35,835 nt of DNA from Winogradskyella sp. (GCF_028289625.1 NZ_JANQOM010000060.1:1-35835), one strand, 5' to 3'; numbered from the stretch's first letter, positions 15,716-22,800 are shown. The notes: generated by a model from the sequence alone, not told the origin. Program-made: numbers and translations.

Positions 15716-16211
15716 GTTCGTTTTTTTGATTTAATATTTTTAGATGCTCTTGTATATCCTTTAATATTTGAAGTCTTGTCTGTAAGTTTTCAACCAAAGA
15801 TTCTAGGATTAATATATTTTCAGATTCATTTTGAAATTGTTCTGATAAAGCTTTATAATCTTTATCTAAATCATCTAATTTCTTTCTGAACCTTTCAACT
15901 AAAGCCTTATCGTCGGCTATAGCTACAAATTTTTCCCACTCCGTGTTGATATTTTCTAAATACTCGATTTCTATGGCCTTTACTTCTGCAAAAATTGGAG
16001 ATGTCTCTTGTCTCCCCAAGCTGCTGTTATATAAACCATAACCAATGGTAGTAACAAGTATTATTGAAGCTGCTACCTGTAACCAAAACTTTGCATTGAT
16101 TTTTCTTTTTGATTGCTGCTTTAGCTTGTTTAAAAATTCAGTTCTATGATTTTCAGGAAGTGTTTTTAGTTCTTCGGCTTCCTTAAAAAAATCCCTAATA
16201 TCTTGCTTCAT
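15699..16211 (-). CDS. Anti-sigma-factor-like membrane protein with coiled coil
   Basis: This 170-residue protein has a cytoplasmic N-terminus (about 1-42, FFKEAEELKTLPENHRTEFLNKL), one membrane helix (about 43-61, WLQVAASIILVTTIGYGLY) and a periplasmic, strongly heptad-like helical part (about 75-165, DDLDKDYKALSEQFQNESEN...). The gene order sigma - this gene - secreted protein, with 17-base overlaps on both sides, is what is expected of an anti-sigma factor. It lacks a recognisable zinc-binding H-x3-C-x2-C motif, so it would not be a ZAS-type anti-sigma. The role is inferred from context and topology. Confidence 0.72.
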   Translation of the reverse strand: MKQDIRDFFKEAEELKTLPENHRTEFLNKLKQQSKRKINAKFWLQVAASIILVTTIGYGLYNSSLGRQETSPIFAEVKAIEIEYLENINTEWEKFVAIADDKALVERFRKKLDDLDKDYKALSEQFQNESENILILESLVENLQTRLQILKDIQEHLKILNQKNEHEITI

Positions 16212-16743
16212 CGTATTTTGATTTTAAAAGGTCTCTTAATTCTGTTTTACCCCTGCTTAAATGCGTTCTTGAGGTTTTAACAGGTATCTTTAATATTTCT
16301 GAAATCTCTTGATGATCGTAACCCTCAATGAGATATAGTTTTACAACGATTTTATGTTTTTCATTGAGCTGTTCCACAGCTTCTAAAATCTGTTTCTTTG
16401 AAATTGAAGTATCAAAATTCCAATTATCATCATCTATTATTTCGAGTTCCCCTACTTCGTCGTTGCTAAATTCAATCTTACGTTTCTTTAATGTATCTAA
16501 GGCCTGATTGATAATAATTCTTTTTAACCATGAGCCGAAAGTTGATGTCGGTTGATACATATCCATATTTATAAATGCCTTTAAAAACCCTTCTTGCATC
16601 ACATCCTTGGCCTCCTCTTCATCATTTAAATAACGATATGCAACGGCAAACATAGCCTGAGCATACTGATCATAAACTTGTATTTGAGCGACTTGATTCC
16701 CTTTCTTACAAGCTTTTATTAATTTATTAATCTGGTTTTGCAT
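16195..16743 (-). CDS. ECF RNA polymerase sigma factor (first module)
   Basis: This 182-residue protein has sigma region 2 (about 22-90: YDQYAQAMFAVAYRYLNDEEEAKDVMQEGFLKAF...FGSWLKRIIINQALDTLKKRK) and region 4 (about 118-172: EAVEQLNEKHKIVVKLYLIEGYDHQEISEILKIPVKTSRTHLSRGKTELR), with an acidic linker (EVGELEIIDDDNW) between. It directs RNA polymerase to a specific set of promoters, usually under control of the membrane protein encoded next. It is translationally coupled with that gene (17-base overlap). A GAAACC-N15-CGTT stretch upstream (16797-16773) might be its own promoter. The promoter class and stimulus are unknown. Confidence 0.92.
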   Translation of the reverse strand: MQNQINKLIKACKKGNQVAQIQVYDQYAQAMFAVAYRYLNDEEEAKDVMQEGFLKAFINMDMYQPTSTFGSWLKRIIINQALDTLKKRKIEFSNDEVGELEIIDDDNWNFDTSISKKQILEAVEQLNEKHKIVVKLYLIEGYDHQEISEILKIPVKTSRTHLSRGKTELRDLLKSKYDEARY

Positions 16744-16772
16744 TAAGTCTAGTTAGCATCTTTATATTTAAA

Positions 16773-16797
16773 AACGAAAGAAATTCCTAAGGGTTTC
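16773..16797 (-). promoter_or_regulatory. Possible ECF-type promoter of the first sigma operon
   Basis: On the minus strand, GAAACC (16797-16792), 15 bases, then CGTT (16776-16773) lies 29 bases before the sigma start codon. It resembles the general ECF pattern (-35 GAAC-like, -10 CGT) but differs from the TTGTAACC/CGTC type at the second sigma gene, as expected if the two sigma factors have separate regulons. The match is weak. Confidence 0.3.
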
Positions 16798-16836
16798 AAA
16801 ATTTGAGCAAAAAAGTTAAAATTAATTGAATATGAC

Positions 16837-16855
16837 TACCTTTAGGCTAAAATAC
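16837..16855 (+). promoter_or_regulatory. -7-like element shared with the gene at 19758
   Basis: TACCTTTAGGCTAAAATAC differs at only two of 19 positions from 19735-19753. The left half fits TAnnTTTG with the last base changed. It lies 17 bases upstream of the membrane protein start. Confidence 0.35.
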
Positions 16856-16872
16856 AATCACCAAGCTAAGAA

Positions 16873-18198
16873 ATGAGTCAAGATTATAACAATCCTGCAT
16901 TTAAAAAGCTACTCCAAAAGTTACAAGAAGAGAGTTGGCAATTAGAATTGCTTATTTCGGGTTTTGCCATTTTTGGTCTATTTACCGCTTTCCCTCACAT
17001 CAGTGTTGCAGCAAAAGCCGCTGAGAATGATGAAAAGATTTACTCTTTTATCATACTCATAGTGGTTTTGGTCTCTTGTGCAATCTTAATTTTTAACCTT
17101 ATGTTACATGTGGTATTAAGAGGAGTTTGGATTGGTGCCTTGGGGTTGCGATACGTCTCTGGTGATATTGACTATGAAGAACTTAATTACAGTGAAAAAT
17201 TCACAAAATACTTAAAAAAGAAGGTTGGTTCATTCGATAGGTATATTGCAAAACTCGAAAACTATTGTAGTATCATTTTTGCGATATCCTTTTTGTTAAT
17301 TTTCTATGTGCTCGCATTTACATTTACCATAATTTGTATTGTTCTTATTGCCAGATTATTGTTAGACAATGACACCTCAATCATTTCCAATGAAACATTG
17401 AGTCTTTGGATTGGTGTTCCATTAATGATTTTTATTGTTATTGGCATGTTTCTCACATTTTTCGACTTCTTAACATTAGGGTGGTTGAAAAAAAAGAAGT
17501 GGATTAGCAAGATCTATTTTCCTATATATTGGGTATTTAGCAAGATTACCTTAGCATTTTTGTATCGTCCATTAGTCTACAATTTTTTAGACAATAAATT
17601 TGGAAGACGAATCAGTATGGCTTTGGTTCCTATTTATATTTTAATCTTGGTAGGTACAAGCTTGGGATATAAAACCTCAAACTATTTTAATGGAGATTTA
17701 TCATCTAGCAGTATTATAGCAAGCAATGGCAACTATGAAAACATGTTGGGTGAAGATGATTTTATAGACGATGTGGCCATCGATTCAAGAGTAATAACAA
17801 ACAATCACTTAAAGGTTTTTATGGTTTTAAGTGATAATTTTGACGATTATGTTTTTTCATTCAATGAAGGCTTAAAACCCGAAAAAGACATTAGAGGATT
17901 AGATTCTGATGCTATAATTATGAATACCATGTCTTGGGGAAAAAGAGATAGCTTGCGACGCGCCTACATGAAAACCTTAAATGAAATTTTTACAATCAGG
18001 ATTGATTCCGTGGACTATATGAGTGAATTCATCGTAAGCAAGAGCTTAAAAGAACAAAAGGGATTTGAAACTTATATAGGATTAAAAAATCTTACCGAAG
18101 GCAAACACCTACTAAAGGTAATGCGAAAAAGAATTCGGAAAAAAGATACCCAAAACCGACGTTACAAAACTATTCCGTTTTGGTATTACCCAAATTAA
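16873..18198 (+). CDS. Polytopic membrane protein of unknown function between two ECF modules
   Basis: In this 441-residue protein the N-terminal 265 residues hold about six hydrophobic segments (about 24-42, 57-83, 132-162, 178-203, 213-232, 247-265), with a charged cytoplasmic stretch (100-128, DYEELNYSEKFTKYLKKKVGS). The last 175 residues are soluble and probably periplasmic, with acidic patches (GEDDFIDDVAIDS) and a basic tail (KVMRKRIRKKDTQNRRYK). I do not recognise a named family. It is divergent from the first sigma operon and convergent with the second anti-sigma gene, with which its stop codon overlaps (TTAA, 18195-18198). Position suggests, but does not prove, a link with envelope stress sensing. 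Confidence 0.7.
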   Translation: MSQDYNNPAFKKLLQKLQEESWQLELLISGFAIFGLFTAFPHISVAAKAAENDEKIYSFIILIVVLVSCAILIFNLMLHVVLRGVWIGALGLRYVSGDIDYEELNYSEKFTKYLKKKVGSFDRYIAKLENYCSIIFAISFLLIFYVLAFTFTIICIVLIARLLLDNDTSIISNETLSLWIGVPLMIFIVIGMFLTFFDFLTLGWLKKKKWISKIYFPIYWVFSKITLAFLYRPLVYNFLDNKFGRRISMALVPIYILILVGTSLGYKTSNYFNGDLSSSSIIASNGNYENMLGEDDFIDDVAIDSRVITNNHLKVFMVLSDNFDDYVFSFNEGLKPEKDIRGLDSDAIIMNTMSWGKRDSLRRAYMKTLNEIFTIRIDSVDYMSEFIVSKSLKEQKGFETYIGLKNLTEGKHLLKVMRKRIRKKDTQNRRYKTIPFWYYPN

Positions 18199-18599
18199 TA
18201 AGACAATCTATTATTAAAATATTGTTTTAATAGCGGAATTTGAATGCTTACCATGATGGCGAATAACACCACGGCATACATCAATGTACTAGAAAAATCC
18301 AATGAAATGTTTTCCAATAGATTAAACGAAACATCTGGTAAGTTATAACGCTCTGTTAGGCTAATGCCTTCTTTGGGTTCTTTAAAAAACACATAACCAA
18401 CTAGAGTTGCAAAGCCAATAGCTAGAAGCCACCATATATATTTTGGGATTAAAGGCTTATATACCGTAACCCCAGAATTAGAAATGGCTTCTACTTTTGC
18501 CATTACTTTATCGGTAAAATCCAATGGTGCTTTATCAAGACTATCCGCACTCATTAATTTGTTAACCAAATCTTCTATTCGTTTATCATCCTTTTCCAT
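18195..18599 (-). CDS. Putative anti-sigma factor, two membrane helices (second module)
   Basis: This 134-residue protein has a cytoplasmic N-terminus with LVNKLMSADSLDKAPLDFTDKVMAKVEA, a form often seen in Bacteroidota membrane proteins encoded after ECF sigma genes. It has TM1 at about 53-72 (KYIWWLLAIGFATLVGYVFF), a periplasmic loop of about 30 residues, and TM2 at about 105-123 (TLMYAVVLFAIMVSIQIPLL). It overlaps the end of the sigma gene by 14 bases, so it is co-translated. No Cys/His zinc motif is present. The role as anti-sigma is inferred from gene order and topology. It ends tail-to-tail with the 441-residue membrane protein, sharing four bases. Confidence 0.7.
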   Translation of the reverse strand: MEKDDKRIEDLVNKLMSADSLDKAPLDFTDKVMAKVEAISNSGVTVYKPLIPKYIWWLLAIGFATLVGYVFFKEPKEGISLTERYNLPDVSFNLLENISLDFSSTLMYAVVLFAIMVSIQIPLLKQYFNNRLSY

Positions 18600-19170
18600 A
18601 ATTCAACTTTGTTTGTGGTTGTAAATACTGTTCTAAAATAACAGCTAATTTTTTTCGAGCTCTAAAGAGCTTCACCTTAACAGTATTCGCTTCAACATTT
18701 ATAATCTTTGAGATTTCTTCCAAAGATAACTCTTCAAAATAAAAAAGCGTCAGCAAAGCACTGCTATCTTCTGGCAATTTATTTATACATTTCTTAATAA
18801 GATCTCTTTTTTCTTCATTTATTATATTGTCTAAAGCATTATCAATAGTATCTAATTTATTAAAGGTATACTCGTCTATTGCAACATTATTCAAATGCTT
18901 TTTATTCTTTTTAATATTATCCAAACATGTATTATAGGCAACTCTGTAAATCCATGTAGAGAACTTAGAGTCTCCCTTAAACTTATCCAACGATTTAAAT
19001 ACTTTAATAAAAGTGTCTTGTGCTACTTCTTCTGCTTCTTCCTTATGTTTTAGCATACGCAAGGCTAAAGTATACACGAGGTCCTTATAACGATCTACTA
19101 ATTGCGCATAAGCTTTAGTATCGCCATTTTTAATTGCATTTATTAATTTAATGTCTTCGTTGGTGGTCAT
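18586..19170 (-). CDS. ECF RNA polymerase sigma factor (second module)
   Basis: This 194-residue protein has sigma region 2 (about 20-90: YAQLVDRYKDLVYTLALRML.. EEAEEVAQDTFIKVFKSLDKF.. FSTWIYRVAYNTCLDNIKK) and region 4 (about 125-180: KCINKLPEDSSALLTLFYFEELSLEEISKIINVEANTVKVKLFRARKKL). It lies upstream of the two-TM putative anti-sigma with a 14-base overlap. Directly upstream is an inverted pair of TTGTAACC-N16-CGTC promoters, one for this gene and one for the DUF6249 gene, which strongly suggests autoregulation. The predicted -10 box lies only 11 bases before the ATG, so the leader must be very short. Confidence 0.93.
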   Translation of the reverse strand: MTTNEDIKLINAIKNGDTKAYAQLVDRYKDLVYTLALRMLKHKEEAEEVAQDTFIKVFKSLDKFKGDSKFSTWIYRVAYNTCLDNIKKNKKHLNNVAIDEYTFNKLDTIDNALDNIINEEKRDLIKKCINKLPEDSSALLTLFYFEELSLEEISKIINVEANTVKVKLFRARKKLAVILEQYLQPQTKLNYGKG

Positions 19171-19181
19171 GTTGTTATTAA

Positions 19182-19209
19182 GACGACTACTCTATTTATA
19201 AGGTTACAA
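19182..19209 (-). promoter_or_regulatory. Predicted ECF promoter of the second sigma operon
   Basis: Read on the minus strand: TTGTAACC (19209-19202), 16 bases, CGTC (19185-19182), then the ATG 11 bases further on. It is the mirror image of the promoter at 19240-19267; the two -35 boxes form an exact 9-base inverted repeat (AGGTTACAA/TTGTAACCT). Confidence 0.6.
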
Positions 19210-19239
19210 AAACACATTAAAAATTTTTTTTCTAAAAAG

Positions 19240-19267
19240 TTGTAACCTAAATCAAAAACCTGTCGTC
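19240..19267 (+). promoter_or_regulatory. Predicted ECF promoter of the DUF6249 gene
   Basis: TTGTAACC (19240-19247), 16 bases, CGTC (19264-19267), with 46 bases to the start codon. The spacing is identical to the divergent sigma-operon promoter, and the spacer closely resembles that of the serine hydrolase promoter at 9132-9158. Confidence 0.6.
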
Positions 19268-19313
19268 ATAAGCTGTGAACAAATAAAAATAATCAATTAA
19301 AAAAACAAACATT

Positions 19314-19658
19314 ATGGACGAAGAAATTTTAATCCCATTAAGTCTTTTTGCGGCTATTTTTGGAATGGTATATCTATATTTTTCAACTAGAAACAAAGAA
19401 CGTTTAGCTTTAATAGAAAAAGGTGCAGATGCCAGTATTTTTAACATAGGTAAGCGCAGAGGTTCATCTTGGAAAGTCGTGGTCTTAAATCTAGCATTCT
19501 TATTAATGGGCATAGGACTAGGTGTATTTATCGCTAATATATTAGACACCTATACCACCCTAGATGATGAAGCTGTTTATCCGTCTATGATATTCCTCAT
19601 GGCTGGTGTTGGACTCTATGTCGGTTATACCCAAACCAAAAAAGCTTTGGAAGAATAA
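19314..19658 (+). CDS. DUF6249-like small membrane protein, divergent from the ECF sigma gene
   Basis: This 114-residue protein has three hydrophobic segments (about 5-23 PLSLFAAIFGMVYLYF, 52-75 WKVVVLNLAFLLMGIGLGVFIA, 88-107 PSMIFLMAGVGLYVGYT). The first is followed by the very characteristic STRNKERLALIEKGADASIF loop. I know this pattern from small Bacteroidota membrane proteins (DUF6249) that usually sit beside an ECF sigma gene. The shared divergent promoter arrangement makes it the most likely direct target of that sigma factor. Molecular function is unknown. A terminator lies 32 bases after the stop codon. Confidence 0.8.
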   Translation: MDEEILIPLSLFAAIFGMVYLYFSTRNKERLALIEKGADASIFNIGKRRGSSWKVVVLNLAFLLMGIGLGVFIANILDTYTTLDDEAVYPSMIFLMAGVGLYVGYTQTKKALEE

Positions 19659-19690
19659 AAAAGAAAAAAAGCTAATCAATCAATTAAAAT

Positions 19691-19719
19691 GACGCTTCAT
19701 GATTATGAGGCGTTTTTTT
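19691..19719 (+). terminator. Rho-independent terminator after the DUF6249 gene
   Basis: ACGCTTCAT (19692-19700) pairs with ATGAGGCGT (19705-19713, one G-U pair) over a 4-base loop and runs into seven T. Confidence 0.8.
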
Positions 19720-19734
19720 ATGTACTTAAAAGTG

Positions 19735-19753
19735 TATCTTTAGGCTAAAGTAC
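19735..19753 (+). promoter_or_regulatory. -7-like element before the CarboxypepD_reg-like gene
   Basis: TATCTTTAGGCTAAAGTAC starts with a near-consensus -7 box (TATCTTTA) and ends 4 bases before the ATG at 19758, so the transcript could be almost leaderless. It is shared with 16837-16855 (17 of 19 bases). Confidence 0.4.
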
Positions 19754-19757
19754 TATT

Positions 19758-20732
19758 ATGCCCAAAATCTTCTTTTCTATTTTTTTTATAAGCCATATTG
19801 GCTTGGCACAAATAAAGGTTTTAGATAGCATTACAAAATATCCCGTTAGTTATGCCACAGTTTCATTTGGCAATGGCAACGGCATTTTTGCAGATGATGA
19901 AGGAAAGTTTGTTTTTACCAAAAAAATATATCCTGATATCGATTCACTTTTTATTTCAGCTTTAGGTTTTAAACAATTAAATCTATCGACCGAAAATCTA
20001 CCTCATGTATTATTGATGCAACCACAAGCAGATGAACTAGAACAGGTTACGGTGAGTACTAAGCTTAACAGAAAGTTCAAGGAAGAAACGCTTAAACCTT
20101 ATTTAGATGATGACTATTACCATTGTTGGTTACCGACTATTGAGTCTGAAATTGCGGTTTTCTTCCCAAAAACCTCAACCACAGATCAAAAGCTGACTTC
20201 AGTAATTTTTCCTATTGCATTGGAATCTAAGGACTGGAAAAAACGTAAACGTTCTAATAGCGACAAGAAAACCTTCTCAACCTTATTTAAGGCACAGTTT
20301 TATACCAATAACAAAGGATTACCTGGAAAAACCTTAACCTATGAAACCATTGTTTTTAGAGCGACCGAAAAGAATGGGGATGCCTATACACTACATCTAG
20401 AAGATTATGATATTTATATACCGCAAGATGGCTTTTTTGTATCATTACAAGTTATGGGCTACACGGATAAAGCTGGAAAACTCCTACCTAACAAAAAATA
20501 CAAAGACATAAAAACCAAAAACGGGATTGTAAAAATACCTACCAACTTTAGACCTCTACTGCCATTTACTGACGACATCGAAACCAAAAACACTTTTATT
20601 AAACGTGTATTTATTAATGGTAATAACTGGGTAAAGTTTGATAAGGGCAATGGTTTTAAATCAAGTCTTCTGGATCAAGAGCTCTACAATTACGGCATAG
20701 GCATCACGTTTAAAACCTTTAAGGATGAATGA
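19758..20732 (+). CDS. Secreted carboxypeptidase-regulatory-like domain protein
   Basis: This 324-residue protein has a signal peptide (MPKIFFSIFFISHIGLAQ). The first 85 residues after it form a CarboxypepD_reg-like beta-sandwich: IKVLDSITKYPVSYATVSFGNGNGIFADDEGKFVF, SLFISALGFKQLNL, then a TonB-receptor-like linker (ADELEQVTVSTKLNRK). Instead of a receptor barrel a separate domain of about 200 residues follows (SEIAVFFPKTSTTDQKLTSVIFPI...), repeated strands with many Lys and aromatic residues, which I do not recognise by name. It is probably periplasmic or outer-membrane associated. The stop codon overlaps the DoxX-like gene start by 8 bases, so the two are translationally coupled. Confidence 0.78.
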   Translation: MPKIFFSIFFISHIGLAQIKVLDSITKYPVSYATVSFGNGNGIFADDEGKFVFTKKIYPDIDSLFISALGFKQLNLSTENLPHVLLMQPQADELEQVTVSTKLNRKFKEETLKPYLDDDYYHCWLPTIESEIAVFFPKTSTTDQKLTSVIFPIALESKDWKKRKRSNSDKKTFSTLFKAQFYTNNKGLPGKTLTYETIVFRATEKNGDAYTLHLEDYDIYIPQDGFFVSLQVMGYTDKAGKLLPNKKYKDIKTKNGIVKIPTNFRPLLPFTDDIETKNTFIKRVFINGNNWVKFDKGNGFKSSLLDQELYNYGIGITFKTFKDE

Positions 20733-21081
20733 ACCCTTGGGTCTGTATATTATGGCAAGTATGTATATGATTGCAGGTATGATGCATTTCATCATCCCAA
20801 AAATGTACATGCGTGTCATGCCAAAGTATCTGCCTAATCACAAAACTTTGGTTTATATTAGTGGAATTATAGAGATTCTCTTAGGCATAGGACTATGTTT
20901 CCCCAGCTTAAAAAATTTATCTATTTATTTAATAATAGCTATGCTCATCGTATTTTTAATCACTATTCACTTATATATGTTGTCTAGCAAAAAAGCGGCT
21001 ACAGGCATCCCAAAATGGATTTTGATTTTACGTATTCCACTTCAGTTTGGGTTAATGTATTGGGCCTGGATATACTTATGA
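20725..21081 (+). CDS. DoxX-like four-helix membrane protein
   Basis: This 118-residue protein has four hydrophobic segments (about 6-25, 43-62, 66-87, 98-117). The first carries IAGMMHFIIPKMYMRVMPKYLP, the signature of DoxX/YphA-type small membrane proteins (a GxxHF motif followed by a Pro-rich turn). The second contains SGIIEILLGIGLCFP, also typical. Homologues are annotated as DoxX family, with roles proposed in quinone or thiosulfate redox chemistry or in membrane stress; none is proven for this type. Its ATG lies 8 bases inside the preceding gene, and its stop is separated from the convergent dipeptidase by 3 bases. Confidence 0.82.
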   Translation: MNEPLGLYIMASMYMIAGMMHFIIPKMYMRVMPKYLPNHKTLVYISGIIEILLGIGLCFPSLKNLSIYLIIAMLIVFLITIHLYMLSSKKAATGIPKWILILRIPLQFGLMYWAWIYL

Positions 21082-21084
21082 ATT

Positions 21085-21765
21085 TTATTCCACCTCAAAA
21101 TCAAAATACGTCTTTGGAAACGGTTCCCAGCGCAAGGTAAAATGCCACCATTCTTTTGGGTAGTTTCTAAAGTTGTGTTTCAGCATTACCGTTTGTAATA
21201 ACTGTCTATTCTTTTTTTGCACTTCGGTAATACCGTCATAATTCACCCAAGATTGTTGACCAAAAAAATCAAAGGGACTTCCCATGTCTAAAGGGATACC
21301 TGTATTGCCGTCAATAATCGTTAAGTCTACTGTACTTCCTCTACTATGCCCAGACCTTGAAGCTATATACTCTTCCTTAAACAAATTTCGTTTTTCTACA
21401 TCTGGATAAAATCTCGATTTATTAATCGTATCATTTAAATCTCTTGCCCATCGTATAAAATGATTAACGGCACGTTGCGGACGATAGCCATCAAACACTT
21501 TTAAGCAAAGATTTTGCTGTTGTAATTCGTCTTGAATTAACTTTAACTTCTCTGTAGCAGCAATAGTTAAAATTAATGTATTGGCTTTGTACCCATCTAT
21601 AGTATCACCTACAAAATTATTGGTTCCAAAATACCGTAACTCTACATTCAAATCCGGTATTTCAGATTTTACGTAAACAAATCCTTCTGGTAATGCTTTT
21701 TTTTGGTTAAAGCCCAAAACGACCAGTCCTAAAGCAATAGTGTATATGAGTGCTTTATAATTCAT
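21085..21765 (-). CDS. ddpX: D-alanyl-D-alanine dipeptidase (peptidase M15D, VanX/DdpX family)
   Basis: This 226-residue protein has an N-terminal hydrophobic segment (YTIALGLVVLGF) that acts as signal or anchor. The zinc site of M15D is complete: His140 and Asp147 in SGHSRGSTVDLT and His208 in EWWHFT, with Glu205 as catalytic base and Arg95 in FDGYRPQRAV. The product hydrolyses D-Ala-D-Ala, or related cell-wall dipeptides, in the periplasm. VanX proper is cytoplasmic and accompanies vanH and vanA. Here no ligase, dehydrogenase or VanRS pair is near, so a role in recycling peptidoglycan peptides is more likely than vancomycin resistance. It is divergent from the AlkB-like gene. Confidence 0.9.
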   Translation of the reverse strand: MNYKALIYTIALGLVVLGFNQKKALPEGFVYVKSEIPDLNVELRYFGTNNFVGDTIDGYKANTLILTIAATEKLKLIQDELQQQNLCLKVFDGYRPQRAVNHFIRWARDLNDTINKSRFYPDVEKRNLFKEEYIASRSGHSRGSTVDLTIIDGNTGIPLDMGSPFDFFGQQSWVNYDGITEVQKKNRQLLQTVMLKHNFRNYPKEWWHFTLRWEPFPKTYFDFEVE

Positions 21766-21803
21766 ATGGTCATATTAATTTTATAGGTCACATCTTATTT
21801 GCT

Positions 21804-21838
21804 AGTCGTTGATTTTGTGGCTTACAAAATTAACGACT
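21804..21838. repeat. 35-base hairpin in the dipeptidase/AlkB-like divergent intergene
   Basis: AGTCGTTGATTTTGT (21804-21818) and ACAAAATTAACGACT (21824-21838) pair over 15 positions with a single G-U or mismatch, loop GGCTT. It lies between divergent genes, 44 bases before the AlkB-like ATG. It lacks a T-run and so is not a terminator. It could be an operator serving both genes or a structured leader. Confidence 0.6.
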
Positions 21839-21882
21839 TGTTCGGTTCATAACGATGTACTAATTTAGAGAAAAATTATACC

Positions 21883-22488
21883 ATGGACCTGTTTTCGCAA
21901 GAGAAACAACATTTAATTCTTCCTAATGCGGAATTGCTTTACATTCCAAACTTCTTTGATAAGCAACAATCCGATAATTATTTTAAAACAATAAGCACCC
22001 AAACTAATTGGCAGCATAATGACATTACCGTTTTTGGGAAAACCTATAAAGAACCTAGACTCACAGCATTATTTGGGAACGAAAATAAACCATATGGCTA
22101 TTCTAATTTAGTTATGTATCCTAAACCGTTGACACCAACATTACAAATTATTAAAGGAGAAGTCGAAAATATTTCTAAAACAACTTTTAACACCTTACTC
22201 ATTAATTTATATCGCAATGGTAATGATAGTAATGGCTGGCATGCTGATAATGAGAAAGAATTGGGTAAGAACCCTGTTATTGCTTCTGTAAGTTTTGGCG
22301 AAGAACGTCCGTTTCATTTTAAGCACAGAACGTTAAAAGACCAACGTTATAAGCTTCATTTACAACATGGTAGTCTATTACTAATGAAAGGTGAAATGCA
22401 ACATTATTGGTTACATCAGATCGCGAAAACCAAAAAAGAGATACAACCCAGAATTAATTTAACTTTTAGGGAACTAATAAACCTATAA
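21883..22488 (+). CDS. AlkB-like 2-oxoglutarate/Fe(II) dioxygenase
   Basis: This 201-residue cytoplasmic protein has the double-stranded beta-helix motifs of AlkB: His120-x-Asp122 in GWHADNEKELG, His178 in YWLHQIAKT as third iron ligand, and Arg190/Arg196 in QPRINLTFR that grip 2-oxoglutarate. NTLLINLYRNGNDSNGWH is the typical nucleotide-recognition lid sequence, and PRLTALFG precedes it. The reaction is oxidative removal of methyl groups from alkylated bases such as 1-methyladenine and 3-methylcytosine in DNA or RNA. It resembles the short ALKBH2/3-like bacterial group. No ada or tag gene is nearby. A strong terminator follows 4 bases after the stop codon. Confidence 0.9.
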   Translation: MDLFSQEKQHLILPNAELLYIPNFFDKQQSDNYFKTISTQTNWQHNDITVFGKTYKEPRLTALFGNENKPYGYSNLVMYPKPLTPTLQIIKGEVENISKTTFNTLLINLYRNGNDSNGWHADNEKELGKNPVIASVSFGEERPFHFKHRTLKDQRYKLHLQHGSLLLMKGEMQHYWLHQIAKTKKEIQPRINLTFRELINL

Positions 22489-22492
22489 AACA

Positions 22493-22522
22493 AAAAACTG
22501 GGTTCCCTCAAACCCAGTTTTT
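22493..22522 (+). terminator. Rho-independent terminator after the AlkB-like gene
   Basis: AAAAACTGGGTTT-type arms (22493-22504 and 22510-22522) pair perfectly over a 5-base loop and end in five T. Confidence 0.88.
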
Positions 22523-22657
22523 CTAATTTGCTTTCTTTATTATGTAAGTAGATTTAGGGTCTCTAAGTCAACATAACATAATGCAAATATTAATTAATTA
22601 ATCCATTGAACTAAAAACTAAATTTTAGTACACTTCAAATATATAATTAGGTTTTAA

Positions 22658-22753
22658 TTTCATCGCTCAAAAACATCATTAATCGATGAAATGCAATTAA
22701 TTTTAACATTTAAAGATGAAATAGTGCATTTCGTCGATAAAATGCATTTCGAT
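22658..22753. promoter_or_regulatory. Cluster of TTTCATCG/CGATGAAA-like motifs upstream of an alpha/beta hydrolase gene
   Basis: Five related motifs lie within 96 bases: TTTCATCG (22658-22665), CGATGAAATGCA (22684-22695), GATGAAAT (22715-22722), TGCATTTCGTCGAT (22725-22738) and TGCATTTCGAT (22743-22753). The second and fourth form an inverted repeat with one mismatch. The rest of 22523-22866 shows no gene. The spacing suggests binding sites for an unknown regulator. Confidence 0.4.
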
Positions 22754-22800
22754 TCCTACGGTGATTATGAAATTTTCAGAATAATAAAGCAGCATAAAAA

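Noticed and set aside
21085..21765. Vancomycin resistance by the VanX-like dipeptidase
   Set aside because: No vanH, D-Ala-D-Lac ligase or sensor pair is nearby and the protein appears exported; peptide recycling is more likely.
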